Source: Salipiger mangrovisoli
Lineage (GTDB): Bacteria; Pseudomonadota; Alphaproteobacteria; Rhodobacterales; Rhodobacteraceae
NCBI RefSeq assembly: GCF_015223355.1
Contig: NZ_JADFFK010000034.1
Span: forward strand, 1 to 39,745
Direction of reading: 5' to 3'
DNA length: 39,745 nt
The notes under the pieces were generated by a model. The model was given only the letters and a program-made list of their open reading frames with translations. It was not told where the DNA came from and searched no databases. Position 1 is the first letter of the stretch. Each line of letters begins with the position of its first letter. The translations under genes and the position numbers were made by a program. Shown one piece after another: positions 8,298-15,273 of the stretch.

Positions 8298-9185
8298 ATG
8301 GCGCGAACGCAGCGGAAATTTCGGCAGAAGTATAATGAATCGCTAGACTTTCTCGCGTCTGGCGGGACCGTGGATAGCATTTCCGGGTTCGCGAACGCTC
8401 TGATGATCAGCAGGACCATGGCGCGTCCGCTCGTCGAGCGCCTACAAGAAAACAGCCTCCTTGCCGACAGTCTCGGAGGCGCTGCCAGGTCAGTCAGGCC
8501 ATCCGACTACTACGATCGCAGCGAGACGCTTGAGACCAAGGACATCCTTCGCAGAGCGTTCATGCACTGGATAATCGAGCAAGAGCTAGCTCCGGGCATG
8601 TACATCGATGAACGCAAGGTCGCCGCACGACTCCGAATACCGCTCTTGTCGGTGCGTGAGTTCCTCATCTCTATGAGCCAATTCGGATACTTCCGAAAAG
8701 TTCGCGATCGTGAATGGGTGGTCGAAGACCTCGACCGGACCTTCTTCTCGCAGATGCTAGATGTGCGGATGATGTTCGAACTGAATTCGATTGCACCCTT
8801 GATAGAGCTCCCCGAACAGGACCCGTTCTGGCGCACGCTCTACAGCCTCCGGAACCAGCACCTTGACCTGCTCGAAACCAAAGGCGGTGAGACGCTTCCA
8901 TTTGTTGAACTCGACAATGCATTCCATGGATTGTTGAATACAGCCTCGAACAATCGCGTAATGCAGATTTTCCAGGATGCCGTGTTCTTCGTATTTTATT
9001 TCCATTACCGCTGGGACAACAGCGACGAACGTGCTCGCAATGAAATAGCGATGCGGGAGCATCTTAATATCATGGATGCGATTTTTGATAAGGATGTGGA
9101 GAGTTCCAGGTCTTCGCTAAGGGGTCATTTGCAGGCGGCGCAGGATAATCTTCTGAGCTCGATAGAAAATCGCATCAAAAGGTAG
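8298..9185 (+). CDS. GntR-family (FCD domain) transcriptional regulator
   Basis: This 295-residue protein has a winged-helix GntR domain at about residues 80-142 (ILRRAFMHWIIEQELAPGM, DERKVAARLRIPLLSVREFL, GYFRKVRDREWVVE). An all-helical FCD ligand domain follows (about 150-285). Likely FCD metal or ligand residues are the Asp and His in ELDNAFHGLL, the His in REHLNIMDAI and the His in LRGHLQAAQDN. The roughly 75-residue N-terminal extension is unusual for the family and may hold a second, degenerate helix-turn-helix (SISGFANALMISRTMARPLV). It is transcribed divergently from dctP-uxuA-eda, the usual layout of a local repressor. Hexuronate operons are often controlled by FCD repressors released by a pathway sugar acid; the effector here is unknown. 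Confidence 0.85.
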   Translation: MARTQRKFRQKYNESLDFLASGGTVDSISGFANALMISRTMARPLVERLQENSLLADSLGGAARSVRPSDYYDRSETLETKDILRRAFMHWIIEQELAPGMYIDERKVAARLRIPLLSVREFLISMSQFGYFRKVRDREWVVEDLDRTFFSQMLDVRMMFELNSIAPLIELPEQDPFWRTLYSLRNQHLDLLETKGGETLPFVELDNAFHGLLNTASNNRVMQIFQDAVFFVFYFHYRWDNSDERARNEIAMREHLNIMDAIFDKDVESSRSSLRGHLQAAQDNLLSSIENRIKR

Positions 9186-9387
9186 ATTGTATGCCAGGGG
9201 TGCTCTGCCCCCTGAAAACGAAACCGTTTCAATCTGGAGTTTTCGGCTGTGTGACCTGCTCCCCAACGCAGGATCACCGGAAGCGGGAATTTTCCGGCGG
9301 TTTCACGATGACGGGCTGCTGTCGTCCATCGTCATACTCATTGCTACGTTCTCCCTTGTAGCATGAGCAGGAATTTAATGGGTCGAT

Positions 9388-9612
9388 TCAGTCCATCGCC
9401 CAGGCATCGTGCGGTCCGGAGGCTTCTTCCCGGTCCTCTCGCAGCTTGGCTTTCACGCGCTGCTTCCGGGGCCTGTTCCTGAACTGCAAGCCCAACTCAT
9501 CGTAAATCATGCGCGTCTTCTTGATGTTGATGGTCCAATCCATTCGCTTCAGCAGAACATGGACGCGCCGATAGCCATCCCGGACGCGTGCCTCGCAACT
9601 CTCCCTGATCCG
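9388..9612 (-). pseudogene. IS3-family transposase OrfB fragment
   Basis: The minus strand encodes RIRESCEARVRDGYRRVHVL, then DWTINIKKTRMIYDE, LGLQFRNRPRKQRVKAKLRE and EASGPHDAWAMD. This is the central part of an IS3-family OrfB just before the DDE catalytic core (normally AWAMDFV...). The frame stops directly after AWAMD, so the whole catalytic core is missing. A possible IS3-type terminus starting TGACCTGCTCCCC lies at 9252 on the plus strand. If so, this is a 3' remnant with an internal deletion. Confidence 0.75.
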
Positions 9613-9760
9613 CCTGTGCGACGCCCAGTCGGCGACGCCCAGGACTTTCGAGCGCCGGGCGGGGCCATGTGGTGCGTTCTGTCGCGCTTTCGCGACGCGC
9701 GCGCCTTCGGGTCCGCTTTTCTGCGGCGTAGGGACACGGGCTGCGGGTGGTCTGCTGAAA

Positions 9761-9787
9761 GCCCCCGCACCGGTCGGGCGCGGGGGC
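9761..9787 (-). terminator. Intrinsic terminator of the former PQQ dehydrogenase gene
   Basis: An 8-bp perfect stem (GCCCCCGC / GCGGGGGC) on the minus strand is followed by TTTC. It sits 7 bp after the stop codon of the PQQ dehydrogenase remnant. The original gene's terminator appears to have survived the deletion that removed most of the gene. Confidence 0.6.
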
Positions 9788-9793
9788 AGGGGG

Positions 9794-9984
9794 TCATTCC
9801 GGCAGAGCAAAGGCGATGACGTAATCCGCCCAATCGTTCGGATTGTAGCGGGCGCCCCGGCGGTCAGCACGATGTACTGGCGGCCATCCTTGCCGACATA
9901 GGTCATCGGCGTGGACAGCGAGCCCGACGGCAGTCGGCCCTTCCAGAGCACTTCGCCGGTTTCGGTGTCATAGGCGCGCAGATA
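9794..9984 (-). pseudogene. PQQ-dependent dehydrogenase, C-terminal remnant
   Basis: Read leftward from about 9984, the frame gives LYLRAYDTETGEVLWKGRLP, TPMTYVGKDGRQYIVLTAG, the last beta-propeller blades of a quinoprotein glucose-type dehydrogenase. A one-base frameshift near 9855 moves the match to GARYNPNDWADYVIAFALPE and a stop at 9794-9796. Fewer than 70 C-terminal residues remain of a protein normally several hundred residues long. Its 5' side is joined within a codon or two to a TetR N-terminus, so this is a deletion scar. Confidence 0.75.
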
Positions 9985-10136
9985 TAAATCGTGCCCTTGG
10001 CGAGCTTGGAGCGGGTCGCGACGGATGCGACGGTGGGCAGGCGACGGGTGTCTTCGAGAAACAGCGCGAGCGCTGCCTCGAGGATCGCCTCCCGGCGGGC
10101 TTGCTTGTCTTCGGCGGCGGACGCGTAGGTGATCAT
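9985..10136 (-). pseudogene. TetR-family regulator, N-terminal remnant
   Basis: Starting 4 bp after the SDR stop, the frame reads MITYASAAEDKQARREAIL and continues EAALALFLEDTRRLPTVASVATRSKLAKGTIY. This is the first helices and helix-turn-helix of a TetR repressor up to the conserved KGTIYxYF. After TIY it passes directly into the PQQ-dehydrogenase remnant (LRAYDTETGE in another frame). The recognition helix is nearly complete, but the whole dimerisation and ligand domain is lost, so no functional repressor is expected. The sequence ACGATTTAT at the junction could fit either parent gene and may be a microhomology breakpoint. It was probably the second gene of an SDR-tetR operon. Confidence 0.75.
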
Positions 10137-10140
10137 GAGC

Positions 10141-10929
10141 CTACCTTGCGTTGGTCAGAGACCGCGCCATGAGGCGCAGGAGAAGCCCGCGAGGCAGCAA
10201 CCGTGCCGAGAAGGCGGCAAGCTGGTTCATCCGGCCGGCGACAACGCTCCGCTTTCCTTTCAGCAACGCGGTGATGCCAATATCGGCCACGCGCGCCGGT
10301 GTGAGCATGGTCGCGCGCAGCAAGGCGCTCGGACGGTGGCCCGCAGTTCCCAAGAACCCGGTGTCCATGATGCCCGGCGACAACACGGTAACCACGACTC
10401 CGGCGTCGGCGAGCTCCTGATGCAGGGCTTCACCGAAATGCACCACGTAGGCCTTGGTGGAGGCATAGGCGGCGTAGCTCGGGCAAGGGGGATAGGCTGT
10501 CAGGCTGCCCACGAGCAGGACTGCGCCACTGCCCCTGTGCGCCATGTCCGAGCCGAAAAGTCGGGTAAGCACAGTCAGGCTGTGAACGTTGACGCGCAGC
10601 ATCTCTGCGGTCGCATCGACGCATTGGGACACGAAATCCCCGTGCATGCCGAAGCCCGCATTGTTCACGAGAACATCGACCGCGATCCCGCGCCGGATGA
10701 GCCGGCAATGAAGGTCCGAGGCCGCCTCCGGCGCACTCAGGTCGCAGGGTTCGACCAGGACTTCGACGCCGTGGCGCTCGCGGAGCTGCTGCGCAAGAGG
10801 CTCCAGTGCGTCCCGTCGGCGCGCGGAGAGGACAAGATTGCAGCCCCGTGCCGCAAGGTTGTGCGCCAGATTGGTGCCGAGGCCTCCGGTTGCGCCAGAC
10901 AACAGCGCCCATTTCCCCTTGATATCCAT
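10141..10929 (-). CDS. Short-chain dehydrogenase/reductase
   Basis: This 262-residue SDR has the Rossmann motif SGATGGLGTNLA (residues 11-22), DVLVNNAGFG, and the active-site YASTKAYV (Tyr-x-x-x-Lys) preceded by a conserved serine in LLVGSLTAYP. It resembles classical SDRs of unknown substrate that are paired with TetR regulators. The start at 10929 (MDIKGKWALL) is preferred. An upstream in-frame ATG at 10956 falls inside the large palindromic operator and has no ribosome site. The truncated tetR gene follows at 4 bp, so the two were an operon. With the repressor destroyed, this enzyme may now be constitutively expressed. Substrate unknown. Confidence 0.88.
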   Translation of the reverse strand: MDIKGKWALLSGATGGLGTNLAHNLAARGCNLVLSARRRDALEPLAQQLRERHGVEVLVEPCDLSAPEAASDLHCRLIRRGIAVDVLVNNAGFGMHGDFVSQCVDATAEMLRVNVHSLTVLTRLFGSDMAHRGSGAVLLVGSLTAYPPCPSYAAYASTKAYVVHFGEALHQELADAGVVVTVLSPGIMDTGFLGTAGHRPSALLRATMLTPARVADIGITALLKGKRSVVAGRMNQLAAFSARLLPRGLLLRLMARSLTNAR

Positions 10930-10938
10930 GCTACCCCC

Positions 10939-10981
10939 AAAATGACCACTGGTCACCGATATGGTGACTGGCGGTCATTTT
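10939..10981. promoter_or_regulatory. Double palindromic operator upstream of the SDR gene
   Basis: The 43-bp element is an interrupted inverted repeat: the outer arms pair AAAATGACC with GGTCATTTT. It contains two palindromic half-elements, TGACCACTGGTCA (10943-10955, perfect) and TGACTGGCGGTCA (10965-10977, one mismatch pair), separated by CCGATATGG. Such TGACC(n)GGTCA sites are typical of TetR-family operators. It lies 9 bp upstream of the SDR start codon, where a bound repressor would block transcription. The obvious partner is the truncated TetR gene downstream of the SDR. Confidence 0.75.
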
Positions 10982-11116
10982 CAACCTTGCAGTCCGCTTC
11001 TGCCGCAAGGCTAGGAGCAGAGACCTGTTGGAGGTGGGGAAAATCGAAAGTGCCCAAGCGTATTTCAGCGGGCTCTTTTGCGAGAGGAAGGCTGCTGGCT
11101 TCCAAGCCAGCGAGAC

Positions 11117-11245
11117 GTCGCTGCCATAACGGACCTCCAACGGAAGCAACTCTGCGATCAGCTCAGAAACACGCCTCGCAAGCGCCTCGGCTGGAGGACC
11201 CCGGCCGAGACCTTCCGCGAAAAGATGTTGGAGGAAATCGGTCGG
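11117..11245 (+). pseudogene. IS30-family transposase C-terminal remnant
   Basis: The plus strand encodes VAAITDLQRKQLCDQLRNTP and RKRLGWRTPAETFREKMLEEIGR, the extreme C-terminus of IS30-family transposases (family pattern: NxRPRKRLGWKTPxExF). Everything upstream of about residue -43 is missing. No flanking inverted repeat was identified. Confidence 0.7.
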
Positions 11246-11855
11246 CGCCGCTTCCGTCGCAGGTCGCGGGGGTCGCGCTTCAAGCAGCGCTCACAACCCC
11301 TTTCGCTACGAGGGCGACCATAGGACAGAACCCTGGCCGCTCTCCCAGTCCCGGTAGGCGGATCACGCCGGCAGGGACCGAGGGGCCGCTCGAGACCCTG
11401 GACAGAGCCCGACCAACCGCTCCGCCGGATCGGCGAACCTCATCCCGGTAGCAGTCGCGCGCAACATCGCCCAGGTGACACCGGTGAGTGGCAGCTGGTG
11501 CGGAAGGGACTGCGATCTTCTCTCCCTGGAGGTCGGAGGCAGCGTGAACGTGGATGGTCCTCGAGCGGTCAAACCCCTGAGACCGATGCGCCGCAGGTGG
11601 CATCTGGGCGGCAGTTCAGAAGTTGCCCAAGAGTTGGACCGTGTGCCGGACGCATCGGATTCGCCCCGACAGACTTTAATTTACACCACCTTCCGATTGT
11701 CCTTGTAAACCCGCACGACAGCCACCACATGTGATGAGCTTACGCTTTTCTCTTCGAAATGCTGCTTCCGCTAACCCGGTTTCGGTTGATCGTCTTGGAT
11801 CGACATTTGCCGGGCTGCCGCATGTCGCGGGCAGCATATTCAGGAGACTACGGAC
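11246..11855. other. Gap before cspA, mostly no gene recognised
   Basis: The roughly 600 bp between the IS30 tail and the cold-shock gene carry no ORF that I recognise. The last 130 bp (from about 11730) are probably the cspA promoter and long 5' leader. They include a 6-bp hairpin (GCTGCC/GGCAGC, 11814-11835) just before the ribosome site AGGAGA. Confidence 0.45.
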
Positions 11856-12062
11856 ATGGCCAATGGCACCGTAAAATGGTTCAACAGCACCAAGGGCTTC
11901 GGCTTCATCGCGCCGGAAAGCGGCGACAAGGATATCTTCCTGCACGTCACGGCGCTTGAACGCGCTGGCATTACGCGCATCGACGACGGTCAGAACGTGA
12001 CTTTCGATGTCGAGACAGGCCGCGACGGTCGCGAGTCCGCCAGCAATCTGGCCCTGGCTTGA
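11856..12062 (+). CDS. cspA: Cold-shock domain protein (CspA family)
   Basis: This 68-residue single cold-shock domain has the RNA-binding motifs RNP1 (KGFGFIAP) and RNP2 (DIFLHVTAL). It begins MANGTVKWFNSTKGFGFI, the standard Csp start. Such proteins bind single-stranded nucleic acid and melt RNA structure at low temperature. The ribosome site AGGAGA lies about 8 nt upstream. A leader of more than 100 nt with a small hairpin precedes it, as expected for post-transcriptional cold control. The stop codon overlaps the TTG start of the next ORF. Confidence 0.95.
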   Translation: MANGTVKWFNSTKGFGFIAPESGDKDIFLHVTALERAGITRIDDGQNVTFDVETGRDGRESASNLALA

Positions 12063-12286
12063 AGCGCTCGCTGGACGATCTGCTGAAGGGCATTCCGGCG
12101 CAATCCGGGAACGGCGGGCAACCGCCGCAGCCCAAGGGGACGTCCGGTGAGAAGCGGACCGGGCCGGAAACCCAGCTCGACAGGATCACGGCGGGCGCCA
12201 AGCGCGTACTGCAAGAAGAAGCCGACGAGCGCGCCGAAAAGCTGGCGCGCCTCAAAGCTGCCCGCGAAGCGCGCGACAAGACGTGA
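12059..12286 (+). CDS. Small conserved-type hypothetical protein coupled to cspA
   Basis: A 75-residue basic, hydrophilic protein starts at a TTG whose last bases overlap the cspA stop (TTGA). It has no ribosome site of its own, so it would depend on translational coupling. Residues 1-12 (MKRSLDDLLKGI) could form a short helix, 13-37 are Pro/Gly/Gln-rich and probably disordered, and 38-75 (QLDRITAGAKRVLQEEADER and on) are predicted helical with a strong Lys/Arg/Glu/Ala pattern. No known domain was recognised. Position suggests an RNA-related partner of the cold-shock protein, which is inference only. Confidence 0.6.
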   Translation: MKRSLDDLLKGIPAQSGNGGQPPQPKGTSGEKRTGPETQLDRITAGAKRVLQEEADERAEKLARLKAAREARDKT

Positions 12287-12470
12287 TCGCGAAGACGTGG
12301 CCGGCGCTGAACGGGTGGATTGCCCGTGGAGCGCCGTGTCGCGATTGCAGACGACGGTCTGACATCCCGCACTCTTCGGGCGAAGCAGATCGGATTTCCG
12401 GGTGAGCGCGTCGAGTGGATTGGTCCATCCTGTGGGCCTCGGCCATTCCGCATCAGTCTTACCTGGAGGA

Positions 12471-12498
12471 GCTGCTGCAGGGCTCGCCCTGCGGCAGC
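12471..12498 (+). terminator. Strong hairpin between the cspA unit and the 54-residue gene
   Basis: A 12-bp stem with one mismatch (GCTGCTGCAGGG / CCCTGCGGCAGC) and a CTCG tetraloop is followed by TTCCATTC. It ends about 35 nt before the ATG at 12533. It may terminate the cspA transcript or be a leader structure of the following gene. The T tract is weak. Confidence 0.45.
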
Positions 12499-12532
12499 TT
12501 CCATTCAGATTGACCATTTAGAGGAGAGAGAC

Positions 12533-12697
12533 ATGGGCTATTCGCCTTCGAAAAAGCAGTTGGACCTCAAGGACTTCCTGAGCAAGCCGGCAAAGAAACG
12601 TCCCGGAGCGAAAACTTTCGGCTACCAGAAATTCCGGACACCGCCGACACCGGTTGCCGAGCCCGCAGCGCAGCCCGCCGAGGAGAAGTCGGAATAA
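12533..12697 (+). CDS. 54-residue hypothetical protein
   Basis: A strong ribosome site (GAGGAGAGAG) immediately precedes the ATG of this short, basic protein (MGYSPSKKQLDLKDFLSKPA). The middle is rich in Lys and Pro (KKRPGAKTFGYQKFRTPPTP) and the end in Ala, Pro and Glu. No membrane segment, signal peptide or known domain is visible. It lies downstream of cspA and its coupled ORF in the same orientation, separated by a hairpin. Function not recognised; the good start signal and clean frame support a real gene. Confidence 0.6.
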   Translation: MGYSPSKKQLDLKDFLSKPAKKRPGAKTFGYQKFRTPPTPVAEPAAQPAEEKSE

Positions 12698-13066
12698 TTT
12701 CCGGCGCGACGGCACACCCTTTCGAGCGCCGCAAGATGGGCCAATCCCAATGAGAACGGCCCTTTCAAGCTGTCTCGGGCCCGAACCGCACCGCAAGGAA
12801 CACCCTTGAGCGCCTTCGGAGCGGCCATACTCTGCAGCCCAACCAATTGGCTGCACACGCAGATACATCTGCGCCTCGAATTCCGGTCGGGCGACATTCA
12901 TCTAGTATGACATTGTCTTGGCCCCACCCAATCCGGCGGCCTTGAGCGCGTGAGCGTTCCTGCGCCCGGACATCTTCCCACGCCGCAGGCGCCGCCGATG
13001 GAGCAACTCGCGAGAGGGCTCGCCAGGGTCGGCGCCGTGGCTTCACGAATACGAAAGACAACACAT
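12698..13066. other. Intergenic gap, no gene recognised
   Basis: 370 bp between two small plus-strand genes. A near-palindrome TCATCTAGTATGA lies near 12900 and could be an operator, but nothing ties it to a regulator. The long open frame entering the DUF982 gene from 12950 has Pro-rich, non-family sequence and no ribosome site. Confidence 0.4.
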
Positions 13067-13318
13067 ATGATGGAAATTCTCTGGGGCGAGCCCCTTGTCC
13101 TGATCGATCCGAAAGACGGGGACGTCACGCGCTTCTGCACGATCGAGAAGGTCCACTATTGGCTGCGCCGCAAATGGCCGGTGGCCGATGCGGCGCAACA
13201 GACTGCCTTGGCGAAGGTCGAGGCGGCCATGGAGTGCATGAACTCCGTCGACGATGCCCGCAACGCGTTCCTGAAGGCCGCCCATTTGGCAGGTTTCAAG
13301 CAAGCGGCCCTGGCCTGA
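13067..13318 (+). CDS. DUF982 domain protein
   Basis: This 83-residue protein resembles the small DUF982 family, which is common in alphaproteobacteria and of unknown function. It reads MMEILWGEPLVLIDPKDGDV, then TIEKVHYWLRRKWPVADAAQ, KVEAAMECMNSVDDARNAFL, AAHLAGF. The family pattern is an edge strand, a YWLxxKWP helix, and a central A/C-rich helix ending in DARxAFxxAAxxAG. The ATG at 13067 is the natural family start. Its ribosome site is poor (GAAAG). No operon partner is evident. Confidence 0.75.
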   Translation: MMEILWGEPLVLIDPKDGDVTRFCTIEKVHYWLRRKWPVADAAQQTALAKVEAAMECMNSVDDARNAFLKAAHLAGFKQAALA

Positions 13319-13484
13319 TGGGTCGCGTGCCAAGCGGCGAGTGCTGAGAGCACGGTTCAACGCGGCCCGGCCCAAAGCACATGTGTGGCCCAGGGCGCGG
13401 GTTCCGGTGAACTGAGAACCAGTGTCGTGCTTTCCAACCTCGAAATGACTCGCGTCTCATGCCGATCTGCCCCATGCTCTATCG

Positions 13485-13733
13485 ATGTTGGAAAAGCACA
13501 CCGTTGCGATCAGCGACATCAGGGTCCCGCTCAAACGAAAAAGAACTCTTTGCGAGGACAAGGTCCAGAAGATCGCGGAGAGCATTTTGGAGGAAGGGCA
13601 GACCACCCCAATTCAGCTCCGGCCTGACGGAGACGGCTACGTGCTGATCGAAGGTCTCCACCGGCTTGAGGCTCTTCGGGTGCTTGGAGAGGACTCCGTG
13701 CTGGCCTATTTCGTGCGAGCCCGGCTGCACTGA
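13485..13733 (+). CDS. Stand-alone ParB/Srx-like nuclease-fold domain protein
   Basis: This 82-residue protein corresponds to the N-terminal ParB domain alone. It reads AISDIRVPLKRKRTLCEDKV, SILEEGQTTPIQLRPDGDGY and VLIEGLHRLEALRVLGEDSV. The family's GxHRxxAxxxLG signature (here GLHRLEALRVLGE) and the QxxPIxLRP strand are present. ParB-type domains bind and hydrolyse CTP in partition proteins, but many small ones are of unknown role. There is no helix-turn-helix or dimerisation region, so it is not a chromosome-partition ParB. The ribosome site is weak. Confidence 0.75.
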   Translation: MLEKHTVAISDIRVPLKRKRTLCEDKVQKIAESILEEGQTTPIQLRPDGDGYVLIEGLHRLEALRVLGEDSVLAYFVRARLH

Positions 13734-14051
13734 CCCTTCCGGGATTCGGCGCATCTCGGAAGCCCATGACACTTGATGGTTGCGGTTCGGCGACCACCCG
13801 CGTGGCAGTTTGGTCGACTTTCTCGTCCGGTTCCCAGGATAGGGACGGCAGGCGGGTGCCGAAAGCGCAGCTGGCTTCGCCGGTTTCATCTTGCGGAAAG
13901 CTGCTGTTCAGAAGGAGCGCGGCGACCGGCCCTTCCAAGGCCGAGCGCGATGTTTCTCAAGCCTCTCGCTTGTATTGATTTCGAACTGTGCGACGCTTGA
14001 GCGGTTTTCTTTCGCCAGCGACCCTGGCGCAGGTTTTGGGAGGATGGAGAC
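13734..14051. other. Intergenic gap, no gene recognised
   Basis: About 320 bp between the ParB-like gene and the GFA gene. Frames crossing it are low-complexity and lack start signals. The GFA ribosome site (GGAGGATGGAGAC) lies at its right end. Confidence 0.45.
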
Positions 14052-14540
14052 ATGCCGAGCCATCAGGGAGGCTGCCTTTGCGGAGGCATTCGTTACGAGA
14101 CTCTGGCAGAACCGAGCCGTGTCACGGTCTGTCATTGCCGCTTCTGCCAGAAGGCTACCGGATCCGCCTATATGGTTGAGCCGATCTTTGAAGCAGACAA
14201 CCTCGTCCTGCTTTCCGGCCTGCCCAAAGTTTACAAACAGGTATCGGCAGGCTCCGGCAAAGTGGTTCACATTCACTTTTGTCCCGACTGCGGCACCAAG
14301 CTTTGGCTCAGCTTCGAGCGGTTTCCCGATGCGGTCGGCGTATACGCCGGAACCTTTGATGATCCGTGTTGGTTCCCGATCGACCCGGCGACCGCCAAGC
14401 ACATTTTTCTCGGTGCTGCGCGTGCAGATACCATTGTCCCCGGTGGCCTGCCGACATTCGTTGAGCACGCCATGACGAACGAAGGTACGCCGCAGGAGGC
14501 GTCGGTCTTCGACACTTTTCACCAGATAGGCGGCAGATAA
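14052..14540 (+). CDS. GFA/CENP-V domain zinc protein
   Basis: This 162-residue protein has the zinc-binding cysteine pattern of the GFA family: GGCLCGGIRYE (residues 7-17), VCHCRFCQKATGSAY (26-40) and HFCPDCGTKLW. Family members include proteins once named glutathione-dependent formaldehyde-activating enzymes; most have no proven reaction. The C-terminal third (PGGLPTFVEHAMTNEGTPQE) is an extension seen in longer members. A GGAGGATGGAGAC ribosome site precedes the ATG. It has no clear operon partner and is followed by IS debris. Fold assignment is firm, activity unknown. Confidence 0.88.
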   Translation: MPSHQGGCLCGGIRYETLAEPSRVTVCHCRFCQKATGSAYMVEPIFEADNLVLLSGLPKVYKQVSAGSGKVVHIHFCPDCGTKLWLSFERFPDAVGVYAGTFDDPCWFPIDPATAKHIFLGAARADTIVPGGLPTFVEHAMTNEGTPQEASVFDTFHQIGGR

Positions 14541-14710
14541 CGCGGGCCGTGCGCAGGGGCGACACTCGGGCCTCGGAAAATTCCGCGTCGGACATCTCAG
14601 GACAGGGTCGAGATCGGGCACCGCGGCATGAAAGCCCGGTGACGTCGAAAGGAAATCCAGGCTTCCTTGCGCCCTTTTTGCCGTGCGATGCGCATACAGC
14701 GCCCTGACGT

Positions 14711-15068
14711 GTGACGTGGTTCCCGGAAATCGGGCACTCTGCCAAGCTTGCCGCCCACGATGGCACCTTCGCTGGCTTGTCCTTGGCCAAAAAATCCCGC
14801 TTCACCACCAGCTGGCCGATCTTGGCGTGCCGCTTGTCGATCTCGCCCTCCTTCTCGGCCGCCTGCGCCTCCAGGTGTTGATCAGCGTCCGATGCACGCC
14901 GTGCTTTGCCATCAGTTCGGCGACCGCCAACTCGCCACGATGGCCTCAAGCGCCAACTTCGCCTCGAACTTGGCGCTGGAATTCCTTCTTTTGCCAGCCA
15001 CGCTGTTCTCCCGCGTCATCGTTGGCGGCAAGCTTGCAAAGGTGTCCGATTTTCGGGGACCACCTCAG
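14711..15068. mobile_element. Inverted pair of IS3-type left ends
   Basis: About 53 bp at 14711-14763 (plus strand) match about 53 bp at 15068-15016 read on the minus strand, with about ten differences by eye. Both contain the core GTGGTCCCCGAAAATCGGAC-like end and a CAAGCTTGCCGCC block. The same end occurs a third time at 20113. The inner part is a minus-strand orfA remnant. The result is a roughly 360-bp element with long terminal inverted repeats, like a foldback or MITE-type derivative. Confidence 0.6.
14767..15019 (-). pseudogene. IS3-family transposase OrfA remnant
   Basis: From an ATG at 15019 the minus strand encodes MTRENSVAGKRRNSSAKFEA and KLALEAI, the usual OrfA start. It then shifts frame; further on the match resumes as AEKEGEIDKRHAKIGQLVVK and RDFLAKDK. 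OrfA supplies DNA binding for IS3 transposition. At least one frameshift lies near 14935, and the 3' end is cut where the sequence meets the inverted left end at 14763. Not functional. Confidence 0.7.
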
Positions 15069-15273
15069 ATCTCTCCTGCTTGGGTATCTGGGCCATCGCT
15101 TGCGAAAGGCTGTGGCCTCTAAATCCCACCGTTTGCGGCCAAGACCACAACTCTGTGTCGAATTGCCTTCGGTCCGATAAATCGGACAGAGAGAAACTTG
15201 GCCTTTGCGCCCTGCCGCGAAATCAGCGGATGGCGGGTAGGCCGGAGACCGGCCATGGCCCGCTCCCGCGGCT

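Noticed and set aside
10930..10956. Upstream ATG for the SDR gene
   Set aside because: It lies inside the palindromic operator and lacks a ribosome site; MDIKGK at 10929 matches SDR starts better.
10129..11451. A 440-codon open frame on the plus strand
   Set aside because: It is antisense to the SDR gene and continues through IS debris; composition is not protein-like.
12950..13066. N-terminal extension of the DUF982 gene
   Set aside because: It is Pro-rich, unlike the family, with no ribosome site; the family start is at 13067.
15172..15187. GTCCGAT-AA-ATCGGAC palindrome
   Set aside because: It could be an operator, but it also resembles a degenerate copy of the nearby IS3 end; no linked gene supports a regulatory role.
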